Of a DNA stretch of 64,000 nt, positions 9,282-17,507 are shown one piece after another (within the stretch, counting starts at the first letter, position 1; every line of letters begins with the position of its first letter). Source of the DNA: an uncultured Aggregatibacter sp. (GTDB taxonomy: Bacteria > Pseudomonadota > Gammaproteobacteria > Enterobacterales > Pasteurellaceae); assembly GCF_901873365.1 (NCBI RefSeq), contig NZ_CABFLM010000093.1:1-64000 (forward strand). The letters are read 5' to 3'. The position numbers and the translations under genes are program-made. The notes beneath the pieces were generated by a model. The model was not told the origin of the DNA. It saw nothing but the letters and a program-made list of their open reading frames with translations, and did not search any database.

Positions 9282-9330
9282 CCATACGCATAGCGTATGG
9301 CTTTTATAGCCAGACTTTGGCTGGCTATAA
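9282..9330. repeat. Two adjacent perfect hairpins upstream of the cstA-like gene
   Basis: CCATACGC/GCGTATGG (9282-9289 with 9293-9300, 3-nt loop) is followed directly by TTATAGCCAG/CTGGCTATAA (9304-9313 with 9321-9330). They close the palindrome array and lie just upstream of the CRP-type site. The second could also act as a terminator, since ATAAAAAA follows. Confidence 0.7.
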
Positions 9331-9334
9331 TAAA

Positions 9335-9356
9335 AAACGTGACCGCCATCACATTT
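9335..9356 (+). promoter_or_regulatory. Probable CRP (cAMP receptor protein) binding site
   Basis: CGTGA (9338-9342), six bases, then TCACA (9349-9353), flanked by A-rich and T-rich ends, matches the CRP consensus TGTGA-N6-TCACA except for the first base. Its centre is about 81 bp upstream of the expected transcription start of the promoter at 9392-9420, a helical position used by class I CRP-activated promoters. E. coli cstA is known to be CRP-dependent. Confidence 0.7.
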
Positions 9357-9391
9357 CAAAAAGATATTTCCCGCCGATAGATTGCTGTCTG

Positions 9392-9420
9392 TTTACATCA
9401 TTCGCCCACCACCCTACAAT
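9392..9420 (+). promoter_or_regulatory. Sigma-70 promoter of the cstA-like gene
   Basis: TTTACA (9392-9397), 17 bp, TACAAT (9415-9420). The predicted start near 9427 leaves a leader of about 84 nt before the ATG at 9511. Confidence 0.7.
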
Positions 9421-9510
9421 AGCGCCGCCTTACTCACTTTTGAGTAAATCGTTTAAATATCAATCTGAACCTGTTGTGTTGTAACCGGTTTTTCATATAG
9501 GAACTCTCAT

Positions 9511-11097
9511 ATGTTATGGTTTTTCTTCTGTATTTTGATGCTGCTTTTAGGCTACTTTGTTTATGGCAAAATCATTGAAAAGATTTTTGTCATTAATCCT
9601 AAGCGCCAAACACCTGCCTACCAAGTCAATGACGGCGTGGACTATATGCCCATGTCTAAAACCAAAATTTGGTTAATTCAATTATTAAACATTGCCGGTA
9701 CCGGTCCGATCTTCGGTCCGATTCTTGGTGCGTTATACGGACCTGTCGCGATGTTGTGGATCGTTATCGGATGTATTTTTGCCGGTGCCGTGCATGACTA
9801 TTTCTGCGGTATGTTAAGTATTCGTCACGGTGGGGCAACCATGCCTTACTTGGCAGGGAAATTCTTAGGCCGTCCGGTAAAAGTTTTTATCAACGTTTTA
9901 GCGCTTGTTCTTCTTTTATTGGTTGGTGTGGTCTTCGTTGCCAGCCCGGCACAATTAATGGGTACGATCACCATGGACATCATGGGCGCATCTCAAGGCG
10001 CATTGCAATTAGGCGATGCCGAAGCCGTTCACAAAGCTGTTGAAGCCGGTGGTTTGACAGTTTGGGGAATGGATAAAGCCACCATCGTTGCTGTATGGAC
10101 TGCCATTATCTTCGCTTACTACATTCTTGCTACCTTGTTACCTATTGACAAAATTATCGGTCGAATTTACCCACTCTTTGGTGCGTTATTGCTCTTCATG
10201 TCCGTGGGCATGGTGTACGGTTTAGTGTCTGCCCATTTCAGTGCAGTAGATCCTATCGAATTCTTCCGTACGATTGATGCAGATGGTCAAGGTTTAACCT
10301 TAGAGAAATTCACACAAAACTTCCAAGTGAAAGGTGATGTACCAATTTGGCCATTATTGTTCTTAACCATTTCTTGTGGTGCATTATCCGGTTTCCACGC
10401 AACACAAACCCCATTAATGGCACGTTGTGCTGAAAATGAAAAAGAAGGTCGTTTCATTTTCTATGGTGCGATGATTGCGGAAGGTATTATTGCATTAGTA
10501 TGGTGTATGGTGGGTCTGGCATTCTATGAGAACCCGCAAGCGTTACAAGATGCGATCAGCGCAGGTTCACCATCTAAAGTAGTATATGACAGCTCATTAC
10601 ACTTCTTAGGTTTCGTTGGGGGTATCTTTGCAGTATTGGGTGTCGTTGTACTTCCAATTACATCTGGGGATACGGCATTCCGTGCAGCACGTTTACAATT
10701 AGCGGAAATTTTCAACATTGATCAACGTTCATTGACAAAACGTTTGTTCATTGCAGTGCCATTGTTCGTATTAGGTTACTTTGTTTCAACCATTGACTTC
10801 AGCGTGTTATGGCGTTACTTCACTTGGGCAAACCAAATGACGGCAATGGTAATGTTATGGACAGCGGCAGCTTATTTATACCGTTATCATAAATTCCACT
10901 GGGTGGCGTCTATCCCTGCATGGTTTATTACTACTGTCTGTGCAACCTATTTGTATTACAACAAAATCGGTTTCAGTTTAGACTATCAATTGTCCGTTTA
11001 CCTCGGCTTTGCGACAACGATTGTTTGTGTCGTGTTGTTCTTCGCATTGGTTAAACGCTCCGGCGAAGCGGATCCGGAAGCCTTAGTTAATACATAG
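9511..11097 (+). CDS. CstA-family carbon starvation / peptide or pyruvate transporter
   Basis: Inner-membrane protein of the CstA family (528 residues, many hydrophobic helices). Family segments include NIAGTGPIFGPILGALYGP near residues 62-80, AGAVHDYFCGMLSIRHGG near 91-108, and SGFHATQTPLMARC near 297-310. It is shorter than E. coli CstA (about 700) and resembles the compact form found in many bacteria. Members import pyruvate or peptides during carbon limitation. The CRP-type site and promoter upstream fit carbon-starvation control. The ribosome site is AGGAACT before the ATG. No cstA accessory gene follows. A long hairpin and a terminator lie downstream. Confidence 0.92.
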   Translation: MLWFFFCILMLLLGYFVYGKIIEKIFVINPKRQTPAYQVNDGVDYMPMSKTKIWLIQLLNIAGTGPIFGPILGALYGPVAMLWIVIGCIFAGAVHDYFCGMLSIRHGGATMPYLAGKFLGRPVKVFINVLALVLLLLVGVVFVASPAQLMGTITMDIMGASQGALQLGDAEAVHKAVEAGGLTVWGMDKATIVAVWTAIIFAYYILATLLPIDKIIGRIYPLFGALLLFMSVGMVYGLVSAHFSAVDPIEFFRTIDADGQGLTLEKFTQNFQVKGDVPIWPLLFLTISCGALSGFHATQTPLMARCAENEKEGRFIFYGAMIAEGIIALVWCMVGLAFYENPQALQDAISAGSPSKVVYDSSLHFLGFVGGIFAVLGVVVLPITSGDTAFRAARLQLAEIFNIDQRSLTKRLFIAVPLFVLGYFVSTIDFSVLWRYFTWANQMTAMVMLWTAAAYLYRYHKFHWVASIPAWFITTVCATYLYYNKIGFSLDYQLSVYLGFATTIVCVVLFFALVKRSGEADPEALVNT

Positions 11098-11112
11098 GCG
11101 AAATAAACAAGC

Positions 11113-11161
11113 GCTTCCGCCAAATCGTAACGAACAAGTTGCACACGATTCTGACGGAAGC
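11113..11161. repeat. Long imperfect hairpin downstream of the cstA-like gene
   Basis: GCTTCCG...AATCGT (11113-11128) pairs imperfectly with ACGATT...CGGAAGC (11145-11161). The loop contains AACAAGTTGCAC, the core of the palindromic array at 9058-9266, which suggests a relative of the same repeat family. Confidence 0.55.
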
Positions 11162-11173
11162 CAAATAACCGAT

Positions 11174-11207
11174 AAAAAAATAGCACCATTTTAGGTGCTA
11201 TTTTTTA
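11174..11207. terminator. Bidirectional terminator between the cstA-like gene and nagK
   Basis: AATAGCACC pairs with GGTGCTATT around a 6-nt loop, with an A-run before and a T-run after, so it can serve both convergent genes. Confidence 0.85.
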
Positions 11208-11220
11208 TTTAACGAGGAGA

Positions 11221-12135
11221 TTAACTCGATAAAAATAACGCTGCCGCACCACGTACGCCGCCGGAATCACCGTATTTGGCTTTTTTAATCACCGGTACTT
11301 TGGCGCTACGCATCAAATGCGGTGGTAACGCTTTTGGCAACGCTTCGTATAAATAATCGAAATTGGATAATCCCCCACCAAGCACGATAAGATGTGGATC
11401 GAAAGCCGTAATAATGTTGCCGATAGAAATCGCCGCAAGCTCAATAAAAATACCGACAAAATCCACCGCACTTTTATCACCGGCATAGAAACGTTGAATA
11501 ATTTCTTTTGCCGCTAACGCTTCGCCTTTCAAATCACGGTATAGCATTTCAAAACCACGGCCGGATAAATAGGTATCCAAACAAGCTTTGTTGCCACAAC
11601 CGCAATCATAAATCGGTGCCTTATCCCAACCGAGCAGTTTTAACGCGTGGTAGTTCAGTTGTAAATGCCCTAATTCGCCTGCCATACCGGTTTGACCTGA
11701 GTAAACTTTTCCGTTAATCACAAAACCGCCACCAAATCCGGTTCCCAAGATTAGGCCTAACACAGAAGGATACTGCGCATTTTCTGCATCCCATGCTTCC
11801 GATAAGGCAAAGCAGTTTGCATCATTTTCAGCCCGCACTTCACGCTCTAACAATGCGGATAAATCACGCAAAATCGGTTTATTGTCCGCCACGCGAATAT
11901 TGGTAATTTCCGCAATACCGGTGGATTGATTGACAAACCCCGGAATGCCTAATCCCACAGACCCTTTGCAACCAAATTTTTCATCGGCTTTTTTTACTAA
12001 ATGAACAATGGTATTTAACCAATCTTCATAACAGTTTTTCGGTGTTTCCACACGCTCGGAATATTGTTTTTCCAACTGAGAATTGAACACCGCCAATTCA
12101 ATTTTGGTTCCGCCGATATCTAATCCGTACAGCAT
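11221..12135 (-). CDS. nagK: N-acetyl-D-glucosamine kinase (ROK family)
   Basis: Phosphorylates GlcNAc, usually salvaged from murein or glycoproteins, to GlcNAc-6-P. The 304 residues match E. coli NagK. The N-terminal phosphate loop is GLDIGGTKIELAV (residues 4-16), the catalytic Asp lies in ENDANCFAL, the second ATP motif is LGTGFGGGF, and the ROK zinc site is His in GHLQLN with cysteines in CGCGNKAC. Fructokinase-type ROK proteins are close relatives, but the overall match favours NagK. A USS lies inside (near 11466). Confidence 0.9.
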   Translation of the reverse strand: MLYGLDIGGTKIELAVFNSQLEKQYSERVETPKNCYEDWLNTIVHLVKKADEKFGCKGSVGLGIPGFVNQSTGIAEITNIRVADNKPILRDLSALLEREVRAENDANCFALSEAWDAENAQYPSVLGLILGTGFGGGFVINGKVYSGQTGMAGELGHLQLNYHALKLLGWDKAPIYDCGCGNKACLDTYLSGRGFEMLYRDLKGEALAAKEIIQRFYAGDKSAVDFVGIFIELAAISIGNIITAFDPHLIVLGGGLSNFDYLYEALPKALPPHLMRSAKVPVIKKAKYGDSGGVRGAAALFLSS

Positions 12136-12188
12136 TTGATTCTCCTTTTAAAAATACCTAAAAAAACAACCGCACTTTTGGCTAAAAA

Positions 12189-12920
12189 TTAGTGATCCAC
12201 CGGCTTAAAATAATTTTTCTTAGCCAAAAATTGAAAAATCCCTAAATGAATGAGCCAAGCAATCATAATAGAAATCAACAAATCAATTGGGTAATGCATA
12301 CCGAAACGTAAGCGGCTGATGAGCATAAAAATCGCCCAAAGGCTCATAAAACCGACCAATACTTTTGCACGGCGGCTTTTGTTACCGATTAATTGCATAA
12401 AGCCCACCGCCAACATGAGCCAGCTGGCAGCAAAAATAGTATGACCGGAAGGAAAAGAATACCCGACTTCTGCAGCATAATGCCCCTTGATCCATTCCGG
12501 CACATTACGTTGTGTTTGATAGAATTGGTCAACAATTTGCGCTCGTGCTTGACGATCTTGTGCATAAAACGCATCGGCACTGCTGCCGGTTTGTTCGGTG
12601 ACATACGTCACGAAAGGACGCGGTTCGGAAAAGGCATTTTTTAAGCCGGATTTCACACCTTGGGTGATGACCATGGAAAAAGCCATAACAGCAACAGCTA
12701 AAATCCATTGTTTACGATTGGAAAATAATGGTAAAAATAGCAACGCAAAGACGCCGCAAGTAATGATGGCGTAAGGCACACTGCCGCTTTCCGTTAACCA
12801 ATATAAAGGATGTTCGTAGCTCTCGAAGACGATATTGCCATTCCACTGCCAAGCGGACAGCCAGACAAAAAGAGGGACAAGGCAAAGCAATAATGTATAT
12901 AATGACAATCTTTTTAACAT
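12189..12920 (-). CDS. pgpB: PAP2-family membrane phosphatase (PgpB-like)
   Basis: Membrane phosphatase of about 243 residues, related to PgpB, which dephosphorylates phosphatidylglycerophosphate and undecaprenyl pyrophosphate. The PAP2 signature runs from KNAFSEPRP through SFPSGHTIFAASW to SRLRFGMHYPIDLL, with at least five hydrophobic helices. The reading frame is open for 80 more codons upstream but would run into ribA on the other strand. MLKRLSLYTLLLC at 12920 gives a proper N-terminal helix, so I use that start. It is divergent from ribA. Confidence 0.82.
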   Translation of the reverse strand: MLKRLSLYTLLLCLVPLFVWLSAWQWNGNIVFESYEHPLYWLTESGSVPYAIITCGVFALLFLPLFSNRKQWILAVAVMAFSMVITQGVKSGLKNAFSEPRPFVTYVTEQTGSSADAFYAQDRQARAQIVDQFYQTQRNVPEWIKGHYAAEVGYSFPSGHTIFAASWLMLAVGFMQLIGNKSRRAKVLVGFMSLWAIFMLISRLRFGMHYPIDLLISIMIAWLIHLGIFQFLAKKNYFKPVDH

Positions 12921-13005
12921 ATTTATAACCATAAGTGATAATCGGACTGCCATTTTATCATCAGAACTCACTAAAAGAAAAAGAATCAGGACAAAAGGAC
13001 AAGTT

Positions 13006-13659
13006 ATGGCAAAAATTGAACTGGTCGCCCAAGCCAATTTACCAACAGAATTCGGTTTATTTAAAATCGTGGGCTTTGAATTTCCGGACACTAAAAAAGA
13101 ACACGTTGCTCTCGTTTTAGGCGATATTCGCAACAGTGATGAGCCTGTATTGGCACGCATTCATTCCGAATGTTTAACCGGCGATGCATTGCACAGTTTG
13201 AAATGCGATTGCGGTTTCCAACTGGCTGCCGCGTTGCGTCAAATTAATCAAGAAGGACGTGGTGTGTTAATTTATCACCGTGAAGAAGGCCGTGGCATTG
13301 GGCTAATTAACAAAATCCGCGCGTATTCCCTGCAAGATCAAGGCATGGACACCATTGAAGCCAATCTTGCTTTGGGGTTTGCCGCCGATGAACGAAATTT
13401 CAGCGTGTGTGCCGATATTTTTGATTTGCTTGGCGTAAAAAAAATTCGCTTGCTGACCAATAATCCGGAAAAAATCGACACCATGAAACAAGCCGGTATT
13501 AATGTCGTGGAACGCGTACCGTTAAATGTGGGAGAAAATCGCTACAACACCGCGTATCTCGACACCAAAGCTAAAAAAATGGGCCATTTTATTGTGCATA
13601 ATGGTGAACAGCATTTAATGGAATGCCCGTATTGCCAAGAAGAAGTCCCGAAAAAATAA
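13006..13659 (+). CDS. ribA: GTP cyclohydrolase II
   Basis: Opens GTP to 2,5-diamino-6-ribosylamino-pyrimidinone 5'-phosphate, the first step of riboflavin synthesis. The 217 residues are the single-domain RibA type. Zinc ligands C56, C67 and C69 lie in SECLTGDALHSLKCDCG, the substrate loop is YHREEGRGIGL, and NNPEKI is conserved near residue 149. AAGGAC before the ATG at 13006 supports this start rather than one 57 codons upstream. No FMN riboswitch is visible in the short upstream region. Confidence 0.96.
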   Translation: MAKIELVAQANLPTEFGLFKIVGFEFPDTKKEHVALVLGDIRNSDEPVLARIHSECLTGDALHSLKCDCGFQLAAALRQINQEGRGVLIYHREEGRGIGLINKIRAYSLQDQGMDTIEANLALGFAADERNFSVCADIFDLLGVKKIRLLTNNPEKIDTMKQAGINVVERVPLNVGENRYNTAYLDTKAKKMGHFIVHNGEQHLMECPYCQEEVPKK

Positions 13660-13699
13660 GCGAAAAAACAACCGCACTTCTCTGATAGATCAGATAGAA

Positions 13700-13730
13700 A
13701 ATAGCTCGTTTCTCCCGAGCTATTTTTTTT
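13700..13730 (+). terminator. Terminator after ribA
   Basis: AATAGCTCG (13700-13708) pairs with CGAGCTATT (13716-13724), followed by a run of T. Confidence 0.9.
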
Positions 13731-13870
13731 GACACAAGGCAATGCACATTTATTTTATGTATTGATTAACTTGTTCTAAAAAATCCATGAAAAATCTTTG
13801 TATTCCCCGTCAAATTTCTGCTATTTTTAACCTCTTTTTACTACTCGGTATGTTTATTTAAGGAAAATTT

Positions 13871-14818
13871 ATGCCATATTTGCTCAAATTAACCCAATTT
13901 GTGAGTAAAACCTTTGCACTTTGGGTACTACTCTTTGCGTTCCTCGCGTTTATTTCACCGGAAACCTTCCTCGAAATCCGCGGATATATCCCTTACTTAC
14001 TGGGCATTGTCATGTTTGGTATGGGCATTACCCTCACCTTTAACGATTTCAGCGAAGTCGTTAAGCACCCGAAATCCGTTATTGTCGGTGTGGTTGGACA
14101 GTTTGTGATCATGCCAGCTATCGCGTTTGCATTAGCAAAAGTCTTTGCGCTCCCAACAGATTTAGCCATCGGTGTGATTCTGGTAGGCGCTTGCCCGGGC
14201 GGCACCTCCTCCAACGTGATGACCTATTTAGCGAAAGGCAACACTGCACTTTCCGTCGCTTGCACCACCATTTCCACCTTGCTGGCACCGTTATTAACGC
14301 CGGTCATTTTCTATGTATTAGCCAGCCAATGGATTGATATTGATGCCTCCGCTATGTTTGCCTCGGTATTAAAAATGGTGCTCTTCCCGATTTTCTTAGG
14401 TTTAGTGATTCGCGCCTTGTTAAAAAAACAAATGGCGCAAATCAGTCAAACCATGCCGTTGGTTTCGGTGATTGCCATTGTGTTAATCCTTGCCGCCGTC
14501 GTCGCCGGTAGCAAAGACAAAATCATTGATTCCGGTTTATTAATTTTCGGTGTTGTCGTCTTGCATAACTGCCTTGGCTATCTCGTTGGTTTTATCGCTG
14601 CCAAAGCCTTACGCCTCAATAATTACGACAGCAAAGCGATCGCCATTGAAGTGGGTATGCAAAACTCCGGTCTCGGCGCTGCCTTAGCCACCGCGCACTT
14701 TAATCCGATTGCCGCGGTGCCAAGTGCCGTTTTCAGTTTCTGGCACAATGTTTCCGGCCCGATTTTGGCCAACTATTTCTCCACCCTGAAAAATCAGCAT
14801 GACGAAGATCCGTCATAA
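13871..14818 (+). CDS. Bile acid:sodium symporter (BASS) family transporter
   Basis: Inner-membrane protein of 315 residues with about ten hydrophobic helices, of the BASS family (PanS/YocS-like). Typical segments are GMGITLTFNDF near residue 54, VGACPGGTSSNVMTYLAKG near 110-128, and the crossover region EVGMQNSGLGAALATAHF near 260. The bacterial members transport organic acids such as ketopantoate, and the substrate cannot be read from the sequence. The ribosome site is AGGAAAAT. A USS-pair terminator follows. Confidence 0.88.
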   Translation: MPYLLKLTQFVSKTFALWVLLFAFLAFISPETFLEIRGYIPYLLGIVMFGMGITLTFNDFSEVVKHPKSVIVGVVGQFVIMPAIAFALAKVFALPTDLAIGVILVGACPGGTSSNVMTYLAKGNTALSVACTTISTLLAPLLTPVIFYVLASQWIDIDASAMFASVLKMVLFPIFLGLVIRALLKKQMAQISQTMPLVSVIAIVLILAAVVAGSKDKIIDSGLLIFGVVVLHNCLGYLVGFIAAKALRLNNYDSKAIAIEVGMQNSGLGAALATAHFNPIAAVPSAVFSFWHNVSGPILANYFSTLKNQHDEDPS

Positions 14819-14838
14819 TCCAAAGTCCAGCTAATATG

Positions 14839-14889
14839 ACCGCACTTACCGCGCCAGCCTTTCGACAAAACCGGTAAGTGCGGTTAAAA
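14839..14889. terminator. USS-pair terminator between the BASS gene and parE
   Basis: A perfect 13-bp stem made of two opposed USS: ACCGCACTTACCG (14839-14851) with CGGTAAGTGCGGT (14872-14884), then TTAAAAA. The 20-nt loop is unusually long. Confidence 0.8.
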
Positions 14890-14903
14890 ATTCCGTTGTT
14901 TTT

Positions 14904-14912
14904 TGCTATAAT
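14904..14912 (+). promoter_or_regulatory. Extended -10 promoter of parE
   Basis: TGCTATAAT is an extended -10 element 32 bp upstream of the parE ATG. No good -35 is visible, as is common for this class. Confidence 0.55.
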
Positions 14913-14943
14913 CTTGCGCAATTTTGCTTTCAAGATTTGATGA

Positions 14944-16848
14944 ATGACTATGACAACGAATTATTCCGCCAACGAAATCACCGTTTTAAAAGACCTTGAG
15001 CCGGTACAACTCCGCCCAGGTATGTACACCGACACCACCCGCCCAAATCACCTTGCACAAGAAGTTATCGACAACAGCGTGGACGAAGCCCTTGCCGGTT
15101 TTGCCACGAAAATTGAAGTGATTTTGCATAAAGATCAATCCATTGAAGTGACTGACAACGGGCGCGGTATGCCGGTAGATATTCACCCTGTGGAAAAAGT
15201 ATCCGGCGTAGAAGTCATCATGAGCAAACTGCACGCCGGCGGTAAATTCTCCAATAAAAATTACACCTTCTCCGGTGGTTTGCACGGGGTGGGAATTTCT
15301 GTGGTGAACGCCTTATCCGAGCGAGTTGATGTCACCGTTAAACGGAATGGCGAAGTGTATAAAATCGCCTTTGAAAATGGTCAAAAAGTAGAAGACCTCA
15401 CCGTTATCGGTACCTGCGGTCGCCGCACGACCGGCACCACCGTACATTTCAAGCCAAATCCGAAATATTTCGACAGCGAAAAATTCTCTGTCAGCCGTTT
15501 ACGTCATTTACTCCGCGCCAAAGCGGTGTTGTGCTCAGGGCTAGAAATTAAATTTATCGATAAAGTGAATGACACCGAAGACACTTGGCTTTATCAAGAC
15601 GGTTTGAACGACTATTTAATGGAAGCGGTAAACGGTTTAGTCACCTTGCCGGAACAACCGTTTATCGGTGAATTTAAAGGCGAAAAAGAAGCGGTATCTT
15701 GGGCGTTATTATGGTTACCGGAAGGTGGCGAACTCATTGGTGAAAGCTATGTAAACCTGATTCCGACAGCACTTGGCGGCACACACGTCAACGGTTTGCG
15801 TCAAGGGTTATTGGACGCGATGCGCGAGTTCTGCGAATTCCGCAATTTATTGCCGCGTGGCGTGAAACTCACCGCTGACGATTTATGGGATCGTTGTGCT
15901 TATGTACTTTCCCTTAAAATGCAAGATCCGCAATTCGCCGGACAAACCAAAGAACGCCTTTCCTCCCGTCAAAGTGCGGTGTTTATTGGCGGCGTTGTGA
16001 AAGATGCTTTCAGTTTGTGGCTCAATCAAAACGTTCAAACTGCCGAATTGTTGGCGGATATGGCAATCAGTTCAGCCCAACGCCGTTTGCGTGCAGCGAA
16101 AAAAGTGGTGCGTAAAAAACTGGTGAGCGGCCCTGCGCTACCGGGCAAACTCGCCGACTGCAGCTCACAAGATCTCAATTTAACCGAACTATTCCTCGTG
16201 GAAGGAGATTCTGCCGGCGGTTCTGCCAAGCAAGCACGGGAACGTGAATACCAAGCGATTTTGCCGTTGCGCGGTAAGATTCTGAACACTTGGGAAGTGT
16301 CACCGGAGCAAGTGTTAGCCTCACAAGAAGTGCATGATATTGCCGTGGCACTGGGCATTGACCCCGACAACGATGATTTATCCCAATTACGCTACGGTAA
16401 AGTTTGTATTCTCGCCGATGCGGATTCGGATGGTTTACACATTGCCACCCTACTTTGCGCCCTTTTCCTACGCCATTTCCCGAAACTGGTAGAACAAGGC
16501 CATGTGTATGTTGCGATGCCACCGCTCTATCGAATCGACTTAGGCAAAGAAGTCTTCTATGCCCTCGATGAAAGCGAAAAAGAGGCTATTTTGGATCGTC
16601 TCAAAGGGAAAAAAGGCAAGCCGAACGTCCAGCGTTTTAAAGGGCTGGGTGAAATGAACCCAATGCAATTACGCGAAACTACGATGGATCCGAACACCCG
16701 TCGTTTAGTGCAACTCACCTTTGAAGCACAAGGTGAAGAAAGCCAAGAAACGATCGAAACCATGGATATGCTACTGGCCAAAAAACGCGCTGAAGACCGT
16801 AAAAATTGGTTGCAAGCGAAAGGGGATCAAGTGGATTTATCCGTATAA
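14944..16848 (+). CDS. parE: DNA topoisomerase IV subunit B
   Basis: ATPase subunit of topoisomerase IV, which decatenates daughter chromosomes with ParC. The 634 residues are full length. The GHKL ATPase shows DNSVDEA, DNGRGMPVD and GGLHGVGISVVNALS in the first 120 residues, and the TOPRIM metal site shows LVEGDSAGGSAK and ILADADSDGLHI. The C-terminus has the RFKGLGEMNP motif. parC follows after one intervening small gene, with all three on the plus strand. Confidence 0.98.
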   Translation: MTMTTNYSANEITVLKDLEPVQLRPGMYTDTTRPNHLAQEVIDNSVDEALAGFATKIEVILHKDQSIEVTDNGRGMPVDIHPVEKVSGVEVIMSKLHAGGKFSNKNYTFSGGLHGVGISVVNALSERVDVTVKRNGEVYKIAFENGQKVEDLTVIGTCGRRTTGTTVHFKPNPKYFDSEKFSVSRLRHLLRAKAVLCSGLEIKFIDKVNDTEDTWLYQDGLNDYLMEAVNGLVTLPEQPFIGEFKGEKEAVSWALLWLPEGGELIGESYVNLIPTALGGTHVNGLRQGLLDAMREFCEFRNLLPRGVKLTADDLWDRCAYVLSLKMQDPQFAGQTKERLSSRQSAVFIGGVVKDAFSLWLNQNVQTAELLADMAISSAQRRLRAAKKVVRKKLVSGPALPGKLADCSSQDLNLTELFLVEGDSAGGSAKQAREREYQAILPLRGKILNTWEVSPEQVLASQEVHDIAVALGIDPDNDDLSQLRYGKVCILADADSDGLHIATLLCALFLRHFPKLVEQGHVYVAMPPLYRIDLGKEVFYALDESEKEAILDRLKGKKGKPNVQRFKGLGEMNPMQLRETTMDPNTRRLVQLTFEAQGEESQETIETMDMLLAKKRAEDRKNWLQAKGDQVDLSV

Positions 16849-16861
16849 TTAGGAGCAAAAT

Positions 16862-17422
16862 ATGGATTCTATTATTTCTTATTTTTTAATTTGCTGGCAA
16901 AAAATATTTGATTATAAAGGAAGAGCTAGACGGTTAGAGCTGGGTTCATTTATTCTTCTAACTATCATTATGGCTGCCGGATTCCAAATTACTGAACAAT
17001 TTATCAAAGAATATATATATTCTTATTCTGATTTATTGCATTTCGATATTTTTAATATAACGACTAAAGATAATTATGTAACTAAACAACATATTTTCAC
17101 TTTACATACAACAAGTTGCGTTTATTTACTTATAAGTATCATCCCATTGCTATCAACCACCGCGAGAAGACTGCAAGATCTGAATAAATCTAAATACTGG
17201 ATACTATATCTACTCTTTCCATTCTGGATGATTTTAATTACCTTTATTGGATTATTTATCGCACTAAAATTTGGCACAGATATTTTAAATATACCATGGC
17301 TAGAAAAATACTGGTTTTACATCATAGTACCTTTCTTACTTTATGAAATTTTATTAATCTTAAAACTATTATTTCAAGAAGGTAGATCTGAGGAAAACCA
17401 ATATGGTCAATCTCCAAAATAA
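16862..17422 (+). CDS. DUF805-like inner-membrane protein between parE and parC
   Basis: A 186-residue protein with about four hydrophobic helices (near residues 25-45, 80-100, 118-140, 150-170). The opening pattern, with FDYKGRARRLEL near residue 18 and STARRLQDLNKSKYW near residue 98, matches the DUF805 family (YhaH-like). The function is unknown. It is clearly more AT-rich than parE and parC and has no USS, which suggests later insertion into the par locus. It starts 13 nt after the parE stop with AGGAGCAAAAT as ribosome site, so it is translated from the parE transcript. Confidence 0.75.
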   Translation: MDSIISYFLICWQKIFDYKGRARRLELGSFILLTIIMAAGFQITEQFIKEYIYSYSDLLHFDIFNITTKDNYVTKQHIFTLHTTSCVYLLISIIPLLSTTARRLQDLNKSKYWILYLLFPFWMILITFIGLFIALKFGTDILNIPWLEKYWFYIIVPFLLYEILLILKLLFQEGRSEENQYGQSPK

Positions 17423-17507
17423 TTAAAAACAACCAAAGAAAAGTAGGTTTCCCATCAGGCAAAAACCGATAGAAATTAATACAAAATTTAGTAAACAAGA
17501 AAATCAA

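Noticed and set aside
8834..9484. Several overlapping open frames of 60-90 codons
   Set aside because: They run through palindromic repeats, a terminator and promoter elements, and have no ribosome sites or recognisable protein.
12949..13005. FMN riboswitch upstream of ribA
   Set aside because: The space to the divergent gene is under 90 bp and none of the conserved RFN elements can be seen.
12921..13160. N-terminal extension of the PAP2 phosphatase
   Set aside because: It would overlap ribA on the opposite strand, and the normal first membrane helix begins at the ATG at 12920.
16035..16522. Antisense open frames of 111-115 codons inside parE
   Set aside because: parE is intact with conserved motifs through this segment. 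These are shadows.
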